Assembly: GCF_000371925.1 (NCBI RefSeq)
Contig: NZ_AQVE01000005.1
Span: 154,165-218,164, forward strand
Source: Thiolinea disciformis DSM 14473
GTDB taxonomy: Bacteria > Pseudomonadota > Gammaproteobacteria > Thiotrichales > Thiotrichaceae
DNA length: 64,000 nt
Direction of reading: 5' to 3'
Numbering within the stretch: position 1 is the first letter of the stretch; each line of letters starts with the position of its first letter. The notes under the pieces were generated by a model that saw only the letters and a list, made by a program, of their open reading frames with translations, had not been told where the DNA came from and made no database searches. A program made the position numbers and the translations under genes. Shown here piece by piece: positions 30,466-40,643 of the stretch.

Positions 30466-31677
30466 TCAGGCTTGAGGGGCTTTAACTACACTGGCGGAGG
30501 TGTGAATTTTTTTGCGTATCATTACAGCAATGCCAAAAATACCAATCCCTGCCACAATCAACGCCATGAAGGCTCCGCGCAGACCCCAAGCATGTGCTAG
30601 CCCGCCAATTAAAGAAGGTCCTAACATAAAACCGGCATAGCCCAAAATGGTAATCACGGAAATCACTTCACCGGCTTGGCTGGGTGCTCGATCACCTGCC
30701 AACGAAAATACAATCGGTACAATGGCTGCCAACGATAATCCGGCCAACAGAAAACCCAGCAAAATAATACTAGGATTTAAGGTCACTACCGCTAGAAACA
30801 TCCCGAGCGAAGCCAATACCCCTGAGACAATTAATACATTCAAGCGATCAAAATAGCGTAATACCCAGCCTGAACTCAGTCTTCCTGTCATCATGGCAAA
30901 ATGAAAAATCGCAGGGCCCGCCGCACCAATCAGTACGGGCAAATCCAACGAAGAGCGCAGATAAGCCGCTGACCAAAGTTCTAAACTGCCCTCCGAAAAA
31001 AAACACAGCACAATAACGGCTGATAGCCACAAAATAATCGGTTGGCGCAACAGGTGTAAACGACCTGTGGTAGGGGCTTTTTCAGTGTTTGCTAGGGTTT
31101 TCTGTTGATGAATTAAGTTATCCAAACTGCGCACACGCCAGAAAATAAAACTTAGGATTAAAAAGGCTAAGCTAATCGTCGGGTAAATCCAGCGAAAGGG
31201 CACCCCTGAAAACAAGGCAAATCCGGTCATCATCGCCGCAAAACTTGCCATGCCACTATAACCTGCATGAAAAAAGCTCATTTTTTTATCTTGGGTATTT
31301 TGCTCATAATTAACCGCTGCGGCATTAATAGCGACATCCAAAGCCCCTGCTGCCCCTAACATAAAAAATACAACTAAAACTAAACTAAAAAAATCATTCA
31401 CGAGGGCTAATAAAGCATAGGCGATGGCGCATAGCACACAACTAATGAGCATCAGATAGCGTGCACCCCACCGATCTGCCCAACGCCCAACATAAAACAT
31501 AGCTGGAAAAGAACCCACTACGCCACATGTTAAGGCAAAACCAAAACGCCCCTCAGAAATCCCTAAGGCACGTTGTAAATCTGGAATCATGACCTGCCAA
31601 GCACCAAACATAATGCCCAAGGCAAAAAAACCGGCGATAACCAACCAAAACGCTGCGCGTTGCTGTGATGACTGCAT
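30466..31677 (-). CDS. MFS transporter (YbjJ/FucP-like)
   Basis: A 403-residue major facilitator with twelve predicted membrane segments. The loop 2-3 motif is YVGRWADRWGARYLM, and AGALDVAINAAAVNYEQ is typical of the YbjJ-like branch that includes sugar transporters. The ATG at 31677 was preferred because GAGGAA lies 6 bp upstream; the ATG at 31689 has none. It is divergent from a LacI-type regulator, which suggests sugar-controlled expression. Substrate unknown. Confidence 0.85.
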   Translation of the reverse strand: MQSSQQRAAFWLVIAGFFALGIMFGAWQVMIPDLQRALGISEGRFGFALTCGVVGSFPAMFYVGRWADRWGARYLMLISCVLCAIAYALLALVNDFFSLVLVVFFMLGAAGALDVAINAAAVNYEQNTQDKKMSFFHAGYSGMASFAAMMTGFALFSGVPFRWIYPTISLAFLILSFIFWRVRSLDNLIHQQKTLANTEKAPTTGRLHLLRQPIILWLSAVIVLCFFSEGSLELWSAAYLRSSLDLPVLIGAAGPAIFHFAMMTGRLSSGWVLRYFDRLNVLIVSGVLASLGMFLAVVTLNPSIILLGFLLAGLSLAAIVPIVFSLAGDRAPSQAGEVISVITILGYAGFMLGPSLIGGLAHAWGLRGAFMALIVAGIGIFGIAVMIRKKIHTSASVVKAPQA

Positions 31678-31776
31678 AATTTTCCTCATTAGACCGCAAG
31701 AATAACAACATGACTAGACGCTTATAAGAATCGGCATTATCCTCCCTAAAAACGATTGGACGGTTTAAGAGGACAC

Positions 31777-32817
31777 ATGAATCTCAAGGAGTTATCTCAA
31801 AAATTAGGTTTGTCTCAAACCACGGTGAGCCGTGCATTAAATGGCTATCCGGAAGTCGGGGAAAACACACGTTTACGCGTGTTAAAGATGGCTAAGGAGC
31901 TAAATTACCAGCCCAACCGCTTCGCTAAATCCCTAGCCACTGGCAAAAGTGGGCATGTGGGTATTGTGTTACCACTTGAAAACAACCTATTGGTTACTCC
32001 TCTGTTTAATGACTTTTTACGGGGTTTTACGAGCTCGTTGGTCGAAAAAAATATGGACCTAACGATTATGCCCGTTCCTGCGGAGCAAGAATTGCAAACC
32101 TATCGCCAATTGGCGCATTCAGGACGGGTCGATGGCATCGCCGTCATCAAGCCGCTACGCAATGATCCACGTATTGAACACCTCACGGATATGGGATTGC
32201 CCTTTATCTTGCATGGCCGTCTACAACCCAATGATGGCCCTGAAGTATTTAAAGATATGCCCTTCGCCTATTTGGATATTGATAATAAAGGCGCTTTCGA
32301 GCGCGCCACCAATCTATTACTCAATATGGGACATCAACGCATCGTACTCATCAATGACGACTCGCGTTATACCTTTGCCTATCATCGCCTACTCGGTTAC
32401 CAATGCGCCTTAGGAAAAAAAGGCACTAGCTTTGATCCCAAGTTGGTCTATGAAGTAGAAATGACCGAGGAAAAAGGCTATCAGGCAGCCAAACACGCCT
32501 TAGAATACCTTAAACCTAGTGCTTTCCTCGTTTCCAGCTTGATCTTGGCATTGGGCGTAAAACGCGCGATTCGTGAACTCGATTTGCAATTGGGGAAAGA
32601 CATTTCGCTCATCACCCATGATGATGAACTTCCCTATTTACAGACCGCCAAATTTAACCCACCACTGACCGCTGTGAGTTCCTCCTTAACACAAGCCGGT
32701 TACCTCTTAGGTCATCACCTGCACAAGATTATTGAATCTGGCAATCAATTACGTCCCCAACAAGTCTTAGAGGTTGATTTAATCGTGCGCGGCTCCACCA
32801 CCATGGCAAGCGCTTGA
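31777..32817 (+). CDS. LacI-family transcriptional regulator
   Basis: A 346-residue repressor. The N-terminal LacI HTH (LKELSQKLGLSQTTVSRALN) is followed by the hinge helix FAKSLATGKSG and a periplasmic-binding-protein-like sensor domain (GRVDGIAVIKPL, LDIDNKGAFERAT). The start is the ATG at 31777 behind AAGAGGAC. It is divergent from the MFS gene and convergent with the Entner-Doudoroff operon. It is a plausible sugar-responsive regulator of one or both; the effector is unknown. Confidence 0.9.
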   Translation: MNLKELSQKLGLSQTTVSRALNGYPEVGENTRLRVLKMAKELNYQPNRFAKSLATGKSGHVGIVLPLENNLLVTPLFNDFLRGFTSSLVEKNMDLTIMPVPAEQELQTYRQLAHSGRVDGIAVIKPLRNDPRIEHLTDMGLPFILHGRLQPNDGPEVFKDMPFAYLDIDNKGAFERATNLLLNMGHQRIVLINDDSRYTFAYHRLLGYQCALGKKGTSFDPKLVYEVEMTEEKGYQAAKHALEYLKPSAFLVSSLILALGVKRAIRELDLQLGKDISLITHDDELPYLQTAKFNPPLTAVSSSLTQAGYLLGHHLHKIIESGNQLRPQQVLEVDLIVRGSTTMASA

Positions 32818-32822
32818 CAGTA

Positions 32823-34277
32823 TTAAGGCTTGCCGTACTCCGAAGACACCATCGCTAAACGCAGCACATTAGTGGTGCCCGGCTTACCAAAGGGCACGCC
32901 CGCTGTGACGACAATACGATCGCCTTGCTCAGCAAAACCTTTACGTTGCACCATACGCACCGCTTTACCTACCATATCTGAGAACGAAACGACATCACGC
33001 GTTTGCACACTATAAACACCCCATACTAAGGCTAATTTGCGCGATACCTGTAAGGAAGGCGTTAACCCTAAAATCGGTACATCACCACGCACCCGTGCAG
33101 CACGCACTGTGGTAGAACCCGTGCTGGTAAAGGTCACAATGGCTTTACAATGGCGTACTGAGGCAATTTGTGAGGCCGCATAAGCGATCACATCCGCATC
33201 GGTTGACTCTTCATCACTTAAAGGATCAGCTTTCAAGACATGGCGACTACGCAAATCTTTTTCAGTCTCGCTAATAATACGCCCCATGACTTCAACTGCT
33301 TCTAGCGGATATTTACCAGCCGCTGTTTCCGCCGACAACATGACTGCATCCGCCCCATCATAAATCGCTGTTGCAACATCAGAGGCCTCAGCGCGTGTTG
33401 GAACCGGCGCGTTAATCATCGACTCTAACATCTGAGTCGCTACGATAACCGGGCGACCATGATGGCGCGCCAAACTGACAATACGCTTTTGAATCATAGG
33501 CACGCGCTCGGGTGGCAGCTCCACACCTAAATCACCACGAGCCACCATCACCGCATCCGATAACTCAATGATTTCCTCCAAATTATCCAAAGCAGATGGC
33601 TTTTCTAATTTTGCTAAAACGCCCGCACGATCCCCAATTAATTGCTTCGCCTCAATAATATCTTCAGGGCGTTGTACGAAAGATAAAGCGACCCAATCAA
33701 CTCCCAACTCCAAACCGAAGGCCAAATCAGCACGGTCTTTTTCTGTTAAAGCACTAATGGGTAATTGCGTTTGTGGCACATTCACACCTTTGCGATCTGA
33801 TAATGCGCCACCCACTAAAACTTCGGTGACGGCCACGCCTGGCTCAGCGGTATTGGTAACTTTAAGCCGCAGTTTGCCATCATCCAAGAGCAACTCATGC
33901 CCTGAGCGCAGTACCTCAAAAATCTCAGGATGTGGCAGCGTTACCCCCTCCTTATCCCCCTTACGTGCATTCAAATATAAGGTAAAGGTAGCGCCGGTTT
34001 GCAGATGAATCGGCCCTTCTGCAAAGGTTCCAATGCGCAATTTGGGTCCCTGCAAATCCATCAGAATACTAAGTGGGCGACCAATCTCGGCTTCAATCTG
34101 GCGTACTGTCTCGTATAAAGCTCGCTGAGCCTCGCGTGTACCATGACTAAAATTCAAACGGAATACATTGACGCCAGCTTCCACCAAACGGCGCATCACC
34201 GCTGGCTCTTGTGACGCAGGCCCTAAGGTGGCAACGATCTTGGTGCGACGATCTAATTTAAATGGTGATAAATTCAT
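32823..34277 (-). CDS. pyk: Pyruvate kinase
   Basis: A 484-residue pyruvate kinase converting phosphoenolpyruvate and ADP to pyruvate and ATP. Signatures are TKIVATLGPAS at the N-terminus, MDLQGPKLRIG, the active-site block VMVARGDLGVELPPERVP and MLSAETAAGKYP. It is the last gene of the sugar operon, 18 bp after eda. It ends 5 bp from the convergent LacI-type gene. Confidence 0.97.
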   Translation of the reverse strand: MNLSPFKLDRRTKIVATLGPASQEPAVMRRLVEAGVNVFRLNFSHGTREAQRALYETVRQIEAEIGRPLSILMDLQGPKLRIGTFAEGPIHLQTGATFTLYLNARKGDKEGVTLPHPEIFEVLRSGHELLLDDGKLRLKVTNTAEPGVAVTEVLVGGALSDRKGVNVPQTQLPISALTEKDRADLAFGLELGVDWVALSFVQRPEDIIEAKQLIGDRAGVLAKLEKPSALDNLEEIIELSDAVMVARGDLGVELPPERVPMIQKRIVSLARHHGRPVIVATQMLESMINAPVPTRAEASDVATAIYDGADAVMLSAETAAGKYPLEAVEVMGRIISETEKDLRSRHVLKADPLSDEESTDADVIAYAASQIASVRHCKAIVTFTSTGSTTVRAARVRGDVPILGLTPSLQVSRKLALVWGVYSVQTRDVVSFSDMVGKAVRMVQRKGFAEQGDRIVVTAGVPFGKPGTTNVLRLAMVSSEYGKP

Positions 34278-34295
34278 TATTATAAATCCTAAAGT

Positions 34296-34928
34296 TTAAG
34301 CTTTGCGCGTACCTAAGGTTTGAGTGGCTTCAGCTAAGGCCGCAATGCTATCCCATAGCCCTGCTTGAACTAAATCCTCGGGCGCAAGCCACGATCCCCC
34401 CACACACATCACATTCGGCAAGGCTAAATAATCAGCCGCATTACGGGGACTAATGCCACCCGTGGGGCAAAATGAAACTGCTGGCAAAGGGCCATATAAG
34501 GACTTCAACATACCAATACCCCCTACCGACTCCGCAGGAAAGAACTTCAAAGCTGTATACTGGCGCTCTAGCAAATACATCACTTCAGAAGCTGTAGAAG
34601 CCCCTGGTAAAAGGGCTAATTGCTCAGTCTCAGCGGCTGCTAATAAGCTCTCAGTTGCGCCGGGGGAAACAGCAAAAGTAGCACCTGCTTGCTTAGCCGC
34701 CTGTACATCTTGGGCATTCAGTACTGTCCCTGCTCCCACTATCGCACCTTGCACTGTACTCATGGCACGAATTACCTCTAGGGCAGCGGGCGTGCGTAAA
34801 GTAACCTCCAGTACATGCAAGCCGCCACTCACTAAAGCCTCGGCTAGTGGTACAGCATGTGCAACGTCCTTCACAACCAACACCGGAATAACCGGTACTT
34901 GTTGGCAAATTTCTTTGATGGCTAACAT
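34296..34928 (-). CDS. eda: 2-Keto-3-deoxy-6-phosphogluconate aldolase
   Basis: A 210-residue TIM-barrel aldolase that splits KDPG into pyruvate and glyceraldehyde-3-phosphate, the last specific step of the Entner-Doudoroff route. The general-base Glu is in HVLEVTLRT, the Schiff-base Lys in YTALKFFPAES, and the phosphate site in FCPTGGI. It is placed between pgi and pyk in the operon. Confidence 0.97.
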   Translation of the reverse strand: MLAIKEICQQVPVIPVLVVKDVAHAVPLAEALVSGGLHVLEVTLRTPAALEVIRAMSTVQGAIVGAGTVLNAQDVQAAKQAGATFAVSPGATESLLAAAETEQLALLPGASTASEVMYLLERQYTALKFFPAESVGGIGMLKSLYGPLPAVSFCPTGGISPRNAADYLALPNVMCVGGSWLAPEDLVQAGLWDSIAALAEATQTLGTRKA

Positions 34929-34954
34929 TGATTTAATCCTTGTAACTGACAGGT

Positions 34955-36595
34955 TTAGCGGCGTAACTGATTAATATGGTTTAATGCGCCTGCGCTAGCA
35001 CTATCAATATCATTAGGTACTACTCGTTTTTGTACAAAACTCAATAAAGCATTCGCGAGCTTTTTCCCTAACTCCACGCCCCATTGGTCATAAGAATTGA
35101 TATTCCAAATAATACCTTGTACGAATACCTTATGTTCAAAAAGCGCCACTAAACGCCCCAAGGTCTCGGGTGTTAATTGGCGATAAATCAACATACTGGA
35201 AGGTCGATTACCTTGAAAAGTGCGCGGTGCTGCTAATGGATCGATTTGTTCAGGCGTTAAACCTGCCGCTTGCATATCCGCACGCACAGTCGCTTCATCA
35301 CGTCCAAAGGCCAAGGCTTGTGCTTGCGCTAAGACATTGGTGAGCAAGCTATCTTGGTGGGCTTGAGCATCGGCAAAATCGGCGCTGGAACTAGGATTTG
35401 CTGCCACCATAAAATCCACCGGAATCACATCACTGCCTTGGTGGATCAATTGGAAAAAAGAATGCTGGGCATTAGTCCCTGGTTCGCCCCAAATCACCGG
35501 CCCCGTTTGCTGAGCAATCGACTGCCCCGTGCGAGTGACTGACTTGCCATTCGACTCCATATCCAATTGTTGAACATAAGCGGGAAAACGTGCCAAATGC
35601 TGATCGTAAGGAATCAACGCAACGGTTGGATAATTTAATAAATTACGTCGCCAAATACCCACTAAAGCAAAGAGCACTGGCAGATTTTGCGCCAAGGGTG
35701 CAGAACGAAAATGCTCATCCATTGCTTTCGCACCGGCCAAAAATGCTTCAAACTGCACTTTTCCAATCGCGATAGCCAGTGGCAACCCAATCGCCGACCA
35801 AATGGAATAACGTCCGCCAACCCAATCCCAAAAGCCAAATACGCGTGAATCATCAATCTGGTACGAACGTGTAGCTGCTAAATTAGTTGAAACTGCCGCT
35901 AAGTGTTTCCCTGCTTGGTCGCCTAAGGATTGCTTAAGCCACGCTAAGGCGGTGCCAAAATTCTGCATGGTCTCAGCGGTAGTAAAGGTTTTGGAAGCCA
36001 CAATCACCAAGGTGCTAGCGGGATTCAGTGGCTTCAAGGTATCAATAATATGGGCCCCATCAACATTCGAGACAAAATGTAGACGCGGCCCATCGTGCCA
36101 AGGATGTAACGCCAAGGTCGCCATGACTGGCCCTAAATCCGAACCACCAATCCCTAGATTCACCACATCAGTGAACTTCTGACCATCGGCGCTCGCATAA
36201 GTCCCAGTGCGCACCGATTCAGCGAATTGCAGAAAACGCTCACGCACCTCGTGCACCTTGTCTGCTACCACTTCCCCATCAACTTGTACATTAGCTGATG
36301 CCCCGTCGCGCAAGGCCATATGCAGCACGGCACGCGATTCCGTATTATTAATCTTTTCGCCGCTCGCTAATTTCTCACGCCATTGTTCCACACCCGCAGC
36401 TTGCGCCAAGTTCAATAAATCGGCAATCACCGCCTGATCTATTTTTTCGCGCGAATAATCAAATAATAAATCGTCTTGGTTAGCACTTAATTCGTCAAAC
36501 CGCTTTGGATTTTGAGCAAATAAATCGCGTAATGTTGTTTGGCTCAGACGCTCCGCGTGCTGGCGCAATGTCGCCCAATGGGACTCTACACTCAT
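34955..36595 (-). CDS. pgi: Glucose-6-phosphate isomerase
   Basis: A 546-residue isomerase interconverting fructose-6-phosphate and glucose-6-phosphate. Signatures are NLGIGGSDLGPVMATLAL, ASKTFTTAETMQNFG, the GGRYSIWSAIGLPLAIAIG block and the C-terminal YDQWGVELGKKLA. The start overlaps the edd stop by 4 bp. In this operon it feeds fructose-derived sugar phosphate into the oxidative branch. Confidence 0.97.
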   Translation of the reverse strand: MSVESHWATLRQHAERLSQTTLRDLFAQNPKRFDELSANQDDLLFDYSREKIDQAVIADLLNLAQAAGVEQWREKLASGEKINNTESRAVLHMALRDGASANVQVDGEVVADKVHEVRERFLQFAESVRTGTYASADGQKFTDVVNLGIGGSDLGPVMATLALHPWHDGPRLHFVSNVDGAHIIDTLKPLNPASTLVIVASKTFTTAETMQNFGTALAWLKQSLGDQAGKHLAAVSTNLAATRSYQIDDSRVFGFWDWVGGRYSIWSAIGLPLAIAIGKVQFEAFLAGAKAMDEHFRSAPLAQNLPVLFALVGIWRRNLLNYPTVALIPYDQHLARFPAYVQQLDMESNGKSVTRTGQSIAQQTGPVIWGEPGTNAQHSFFQLIHQGSDVIPVDFMVAANPSSSADFADAQAHQDSLLTNVLAQAQALAFGRDEATVRADMQAAGLTPEQIDPLAAPRTFQGNRPSSMLIYRQLTPETLGRLVALFEHKVFVQGIIWNINSYDQWGVELGKKLANALLSFVQKRVVPNDIDSASAGALNHINQLRR

Positions 36596-38421
36596 GACAC
36601 TGCTCCTTCGTTAAATAATGAAATCGCTCCATTAGAGGCTGTACCAACAGCTTGGCGAAATACTTGGAATAATTCGCGACCCATCCCGCAATCATTGGCA
36701 GATAAATCCGCTTTAACGGGACTGCGCTGAGCAAAATTAGGGGCTAACACCTCTAAAATGCCATTATCTGCATCGAGTCGAATCATATCGCCATCTTGAA
36801 TACAGGCGATGGCACCGCCATCAGCCGCTTCTGGGCTTAAATGAATGGCAGCAGGCACTTTGCCACTTGCACCAGACATACGTCCATCCGTCACTAAAGC
36901 CACTTTAAAACCTTTTTCTTGGAGCACACTTAATGGTGGCGTAAGGCTATGTAACTCGGGCATTCCATTGGCTTTTGGCCCTTGGAAACGCACTACACAA
37001 ACACAGTCCTGATTCAATTCACCCGCTTCAAACGCTTTTTTGACATCCTGTTGGTCATGAAAAACGCGCGCTGGTGCTTCCACAAAACGCTTTTCAGGCT
37101 TTACCGCTGAGACTTTTATTACGGCCTCACCCATATTGCCCTGCAAACGCTCCAAGCCGCCAGACGGCTGGAAGGCATCATGATAAGGGCGCAAGATGTC
37201 ATGATCATGACTCACGCTCGCCCCCTCACGCCATTCCACTGTTCCATCGGCATTCAAAAACGCTTCTTGGGCGTAATGTGTTAACCCCCTGCCTGCCACC
37301 GTTTCCACATCTTCGTGCAATAAGCCAGCCGCCAACAATTCACGAATCACAAACTGCAAACCACCGGCAGCATGGAAATGATTTACATCGGCAGAACCAT
37401 TCGGATAAACCCTTGCCATCAGCGGTGTCATACGCGATAAATCAGCAAAATCTTCCGGGCGAATCAACCACCCTGCTGCACGTGCCATAGCCACAATATG
37501 CAGCACTAAATTGGTAGAGCCTCCGGTCGCATTTAAGCCAACCATCCCATTTACAAAGGCTTCAGCACTTAAAATCTCACTGACTGGTTTATAAGAGCCA
37601 CTTTGGCGTGTCATCGCCAAGGCACGCTGTATCCCTGCCACCGTTAAAGCTTCGCGTAGCGGTGTATTAGGATTAATAAAGCTACTGCCAGGCAATTGTA
37701 AGCCCATGAATTCCATCAGCATTTGATTGGTATTGGCCGTACCGTAAAAGGTACAAGTGCCTACACTGTGATAGGACTGCATCTCAACATCGAGTAATTC
37801 TTTACGCCCGACCTGCCCCGTGACATAAAGCTGACGTACTTTGGACTTGGCATCATTCGAAATCCCCGAGGTCATAGGGCCTGCGGGTAAAAAGATACAA
37901 GGTAAATGTCCAAACGTCGCTGCCGCTATCACTAAGCCGGGCACGATTTTGTCACAAACCCCTAAAAATACCGCAGCATCAAACACATCATGACTTAAAG
38001 CAATACCGGCTGCCATCGCAATCACATCGCGTGAAAACAGCGATAGCTCCATCCCCGGTTGCCCTTGGGTAACCCCATCACACATCGCAGGCACACCACC
38101 CGCCACTTGGGCGGTGCCACCAGCCTTACGCGCCGTTTGACGTATTAATTCAGGGTATTTTTCAAACGGCTGATGCGCAGACAGCATGTCATTGTAAGCA
38201 GTAACAATACCAATATTACCTGCTGTCCATTCAACAATACGCAATTTGTCCAATTCAGGCACAGCAGCAACAGCATGAGCCAAATTGCCACAACTTAATG
38301 GGCGCTGGCGGCTACGCTGGGCTGCTTGTTGCACCGTATCTAGATAATGTGCACGCGTCTTATGGCTGCGCTGTTTGATACGTTCGGTGACAGCACGCAG
38401 GGTAGGATGAGATTCACTCAT
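36592..38421 (-). CDS. edd: 6-Phosphogluconate dehydratase
   Basis: A 609-residue IlvD/Edd-family dehydratase forming KDPG from 6-phosphogluconate. The cluster-binding Cys residues expected for Edd are visible in [30 protein letters not shown] and [14 protein letters not shown]. The C-terminal [19 protein letters not shown] is also diagnostic. Overlaps pgi by 4 bp. Confidence 0.97.
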   Translation of the reverse strand: MSESHPTLRAVTERIKQRSHKTRAHYLDTVQQAAQRSRQRPLSCGNLAHAVAAVPELDKLRIVEWTAGNIGIVTAYNDMLSAHQPFEKYPELIRQTARKAGGTAQVAGGVPAMCDGVTQGQPGMELSLFSRDVIAMAAGIALSHDVFDAAVFLGVCDKIVPGLVIAAATFGHLPCIFLPAGPMTSGISNDAKSKVRQLYVTGQVGRKELLDVEMQSYHSVGTCTFYGTANTNQMLMEFMGLQLPGSSFINPNTPLREALTVAGIQRALAMTRQSGSYKPVSEILSAEAFVNGMVGLNATGGSTNLVLHIVAMARAAGWLIRPEDFADLSRMTPLMARVYPNGSADVNHFHAAGGLQFVIRELLAAGLLHEDVETVAGRGLTHYAQEAFLNADGTVEWREGASVSHDHDILRPYHDAFQPSGGLERLQGNMGEAVIKVSAVKPEKRFVEAPARVFHDQQDVKKAFEAGELNQDCVCVVRFQGPKANGMPELHSLTPPLSVLQEKGFKVALVTDGRMSGASGKVPAAIHLSPEAADGGAIACIQDGDMIRLDADNGILEVLAPNFAQRSPVKADLSANDCGMGRELFQVFRQAVGTASNGAISLFNEGAVS

Positions 38422-38457
38422 GGTTTATAGCTCCTCTTGGCAATGCCAAAAGCAAGA

Positions 38458-39141
38458 CTAAGGCGCATAATGAGTGACTAATTTATCACCCGCCTCAGCC
38501 AATAAATAATCAATCGGCAAAACACGTTGCTGTTGCTCAACCCGAGCAAGCGCTTGTTGCCACACCGCCAATTTTTCTGCCCCGCTAATTAAAAGATGTA
38601 GAGACTTAGCACTTAACAACGCTGCTAAACTGAGACTTAAGCGGGTCTCGGGAATGTTTGGCGCTTCCATTACCAATAGCGCTTGTGGTTGCTGCAAATC
38701 CAGACCAAGCGCTAATTGCTTAGCTTGGGGAAACAAAGAAGCAAAATGCCCATCGGTGCCCATCCCCAATACACACGTGGTGAATGGCAAAACTTGTTGT
38801 GTTAAGCGCTCCGAGATCTGCTGAATAGCGCCTGTTTCATATAAAGGAATAAACCTTAAATCGGGCACAAATTGCAGTAAGTTCTCGCGTAATAACAATG
38901 CATTAGAACGCTCGTGCTCAGGAGGTACTTGGCGCTCATCGGTCAAAGTCACGGTGAGCCTCGACCAATCGAGCGCATGTTGAGCCAAGGCTTGCATAAA
39001 AGGTGCAGGTGTTGTGCCCCCCGGAACAGCAAAGCTCGCTGACGGTTTTAGCCTTAACGCTTGGCCTAATTCTTGCGCCACCAAAGCAGCTAAACCCTTG
39101 GCTTGGCTTGCGCGATCTGGCCAAGTTTGCAAACGAGTCAT
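38458..39141 (-). CDS. pgl: 6-Phosphogluconolactonase
   Basis: A 227-residue lactonase of the NagB/DevB type that hydrolyses 6-phosphogluconolactone. Signatures are VPGGTTPAPFMQAL, LTDERQVPPEHERSN and GMGTDGHFASLFP. Its start shares one base with the zwf stop (TAATG), so the two are translationally coupled. Confidence 0.95.
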   Translation of the reverse strand: MTRLQTWPDRASQAKGLAALVAQELGQALRLKPSASFAVPGGTTPAPFMQALAQHALDWSRLTVTLTDERQVPPEHERSNALLLRENLLQFVPDLRFIPLYETGAIQQISERLTQQVLPFTTCVLGMGTDGHFASLFPQAKQLALGLDLQQPQALLVMEAPNIPETRLSLSLAALLSAKSLHLLISGAEKLAVWQQALARVEQQQRVLPIDYLLAEAGDKLVTHYAP

Positions 39142-40643
39142 TAATCGTGCTCCTTGGCCTCAATCTCGCGCCAACGCCGACCATCTAAGGCCATCATTTC
39201 GACCGAAGCAATGGGACCACGACTCCCTGGCTCATAATGATCAGGGCGCGTACCAGAGGCATCCCACGCCGCAATAATCGGATCAATCCATGCCCACGCG
39301 GCTTCAACTTCATCGCCACGCATGAAAAGCGTCTGATTGCCACGTACCACGTCCATAATCAGCCGTTCATAAGCGTCCGGCATCCGCCAATTGGCAGCGC
39401 GTCCCTCCGCAAAGGTCATGTCCAAAGGAATATCACGTAAGCGGAAGCCACCCGGCCCCGGATCTTTGGTCATAATATTCAAGCGCAAACCCTCATCAGG
39501 CTGCAAACGAATACTCAATACATTCGGCATCATAGGGGTTTCAATTTCACCGAAAACCGAATGTGTAGGCTCTTTGAAAACAATGGCAATTTCAGTCATT
39601 TGTGCACGTAGTTTCTTGCCAGTGCGTAAATAAAATGGCACACCTGACCAACGCCAATTATCAATCTCTGCCTTGATGGCTACATAACATTCGGTGCGGC
39701 TATCAGGATTCCCTGCTTCTTGTACGTAAGAAGGAGAGTCGTGACTGGCTTGATATTGACCACGCACAGTATTGGCTAATACCGCGCGCCCTTGTAATGG
39801 GCGTAAGGAACGCAGCACTTTTAATTTTTCGTCGCGTACTGCATCCGCATTAAAGGTGTAAGGCGGCTCCATCGCAATCAGGCACAATAACTGAATCAAG
39901 TGATTCTGCACCATATCACGTACCGCGCCCGCTTTATCATAATACTCACCGCGTGACCCTACCCCTAAGGACTCGGCGGCGGTAATTTGCACATGATCTA
40001 CGCAATGCGCATTCCAAATGGGTTCAAATAAAGCATTCGCAAAGCGCAGCGCCATGAGGTTTTGCACCGTTTCTTTGCCAAGATAATGATCAATGCGATA
40101 AATACGCGACTCATCAAATACCGCACCAATTGCTTGGTTGAGCTTACGCGCGCTGGCTAAATCATGCCCCAATGGCTTTTCGACGACTAAACGTGATTGG
40201 CCATTCGACAAGCCAACCTTTGCCAGACCATTTGCAATGACGCCAAATAAACTGGGACTCACAGCCAGATAATAAACACGAATATGATTAGGCTGTTCAT
40301 TTAGTAGTGCTACCAAATCGCCCCAGCCTTCAGGATGTGTTACATCATTATGTAGATAGGCCAAACGCTTAATAAAACGCTCAAGCGCTTCAGCTTGAAG
40401 TTCTTGCGCCGGAATATGTTTTTGTAAGGCTTCGCGCGCTTCTTGACGAAAATCGTCGGTGGTTTGATCCGCACGCGCCAAACCAATAATGCGCGCTGGA
40501 GGGGGGATCTGCCCATCGGCATCGCGCCGATACAAAGCAGGTAATAATTTACGCATTGATAAATCGCCAGTTCCACCAAAAATGACCAAGTCAAACGGTT
40601 CGACTGGAATAACGATACTACTCATTCCATCTATTCCATGCAT
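39141..40643 (-). CDS. zwf: Glucose-6-phosphate 1-dehydrogenase
   Basis: A 500-residue NAD(P)-dependent dehydrogenase of glucose-6-phosphate. The nucleotide site is FGGTGDLSMRKL, and the catalytic block is RIDHYLGKETVQNLMALRF. EKPLGHDL lies between them. The ATG at 40643 overlaps the upstream stop by one base (TAATG); the ATG at 40625 is an alternative start. First dedicated enzyme of the Entner-Doudoroff/oxidative branch here. Confidence 0.97.
   Translation of the reverse strand: MHGIDGMSSIVIPVEPFDLVIFGGTGDLSMRKLLPALYRRDADGQIPPPARIIGLARADQTTDDFRQEAREALQKHIPAQELQAEALERFIKRLAYLHNDVTHPEGWGDLVALLNEQPNHIRVYYLAVSPSLFGVIANGLAKVGLSNGQSRLVVEKPLGHDLASARKLNQAIGAVFDESRIYRIDHYLGKETVQNLMALRFANALFEPIWNAHCVDHVQITAAESLGVGSRGEYYDKAGAVRDMVQNHLIQLLCLIAMEPPYTFNADAVRDEKLKVLRSLRPLQGRAVLANTVRGQYQASHDSPSYVQEAGNPDSRTECYVAIKAEIDNWRWSGVPFYLRTGKKLRAQMTEIAIVFKEPTHSVFGEIETPMMPNVLSIRLQPDEGLRLNIMTKDPGPGGFRLRDIPLDMTFAEGRAANWRMPDAYERLIMDVVRGNQTLFMRGDEVEAAWAWIDPIIAAWDASGTRPDHYEPGSRGPIASVEMMALDGRRWREIEAKEHD

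Noticed and set aside
36592..38421. edd as dihydroxyacid dehydratase (ilvD)
   Set aside because: The operon with zwf, pgl and eda and the length of 609 residues fit 6-phosphogluconate dehydratase.
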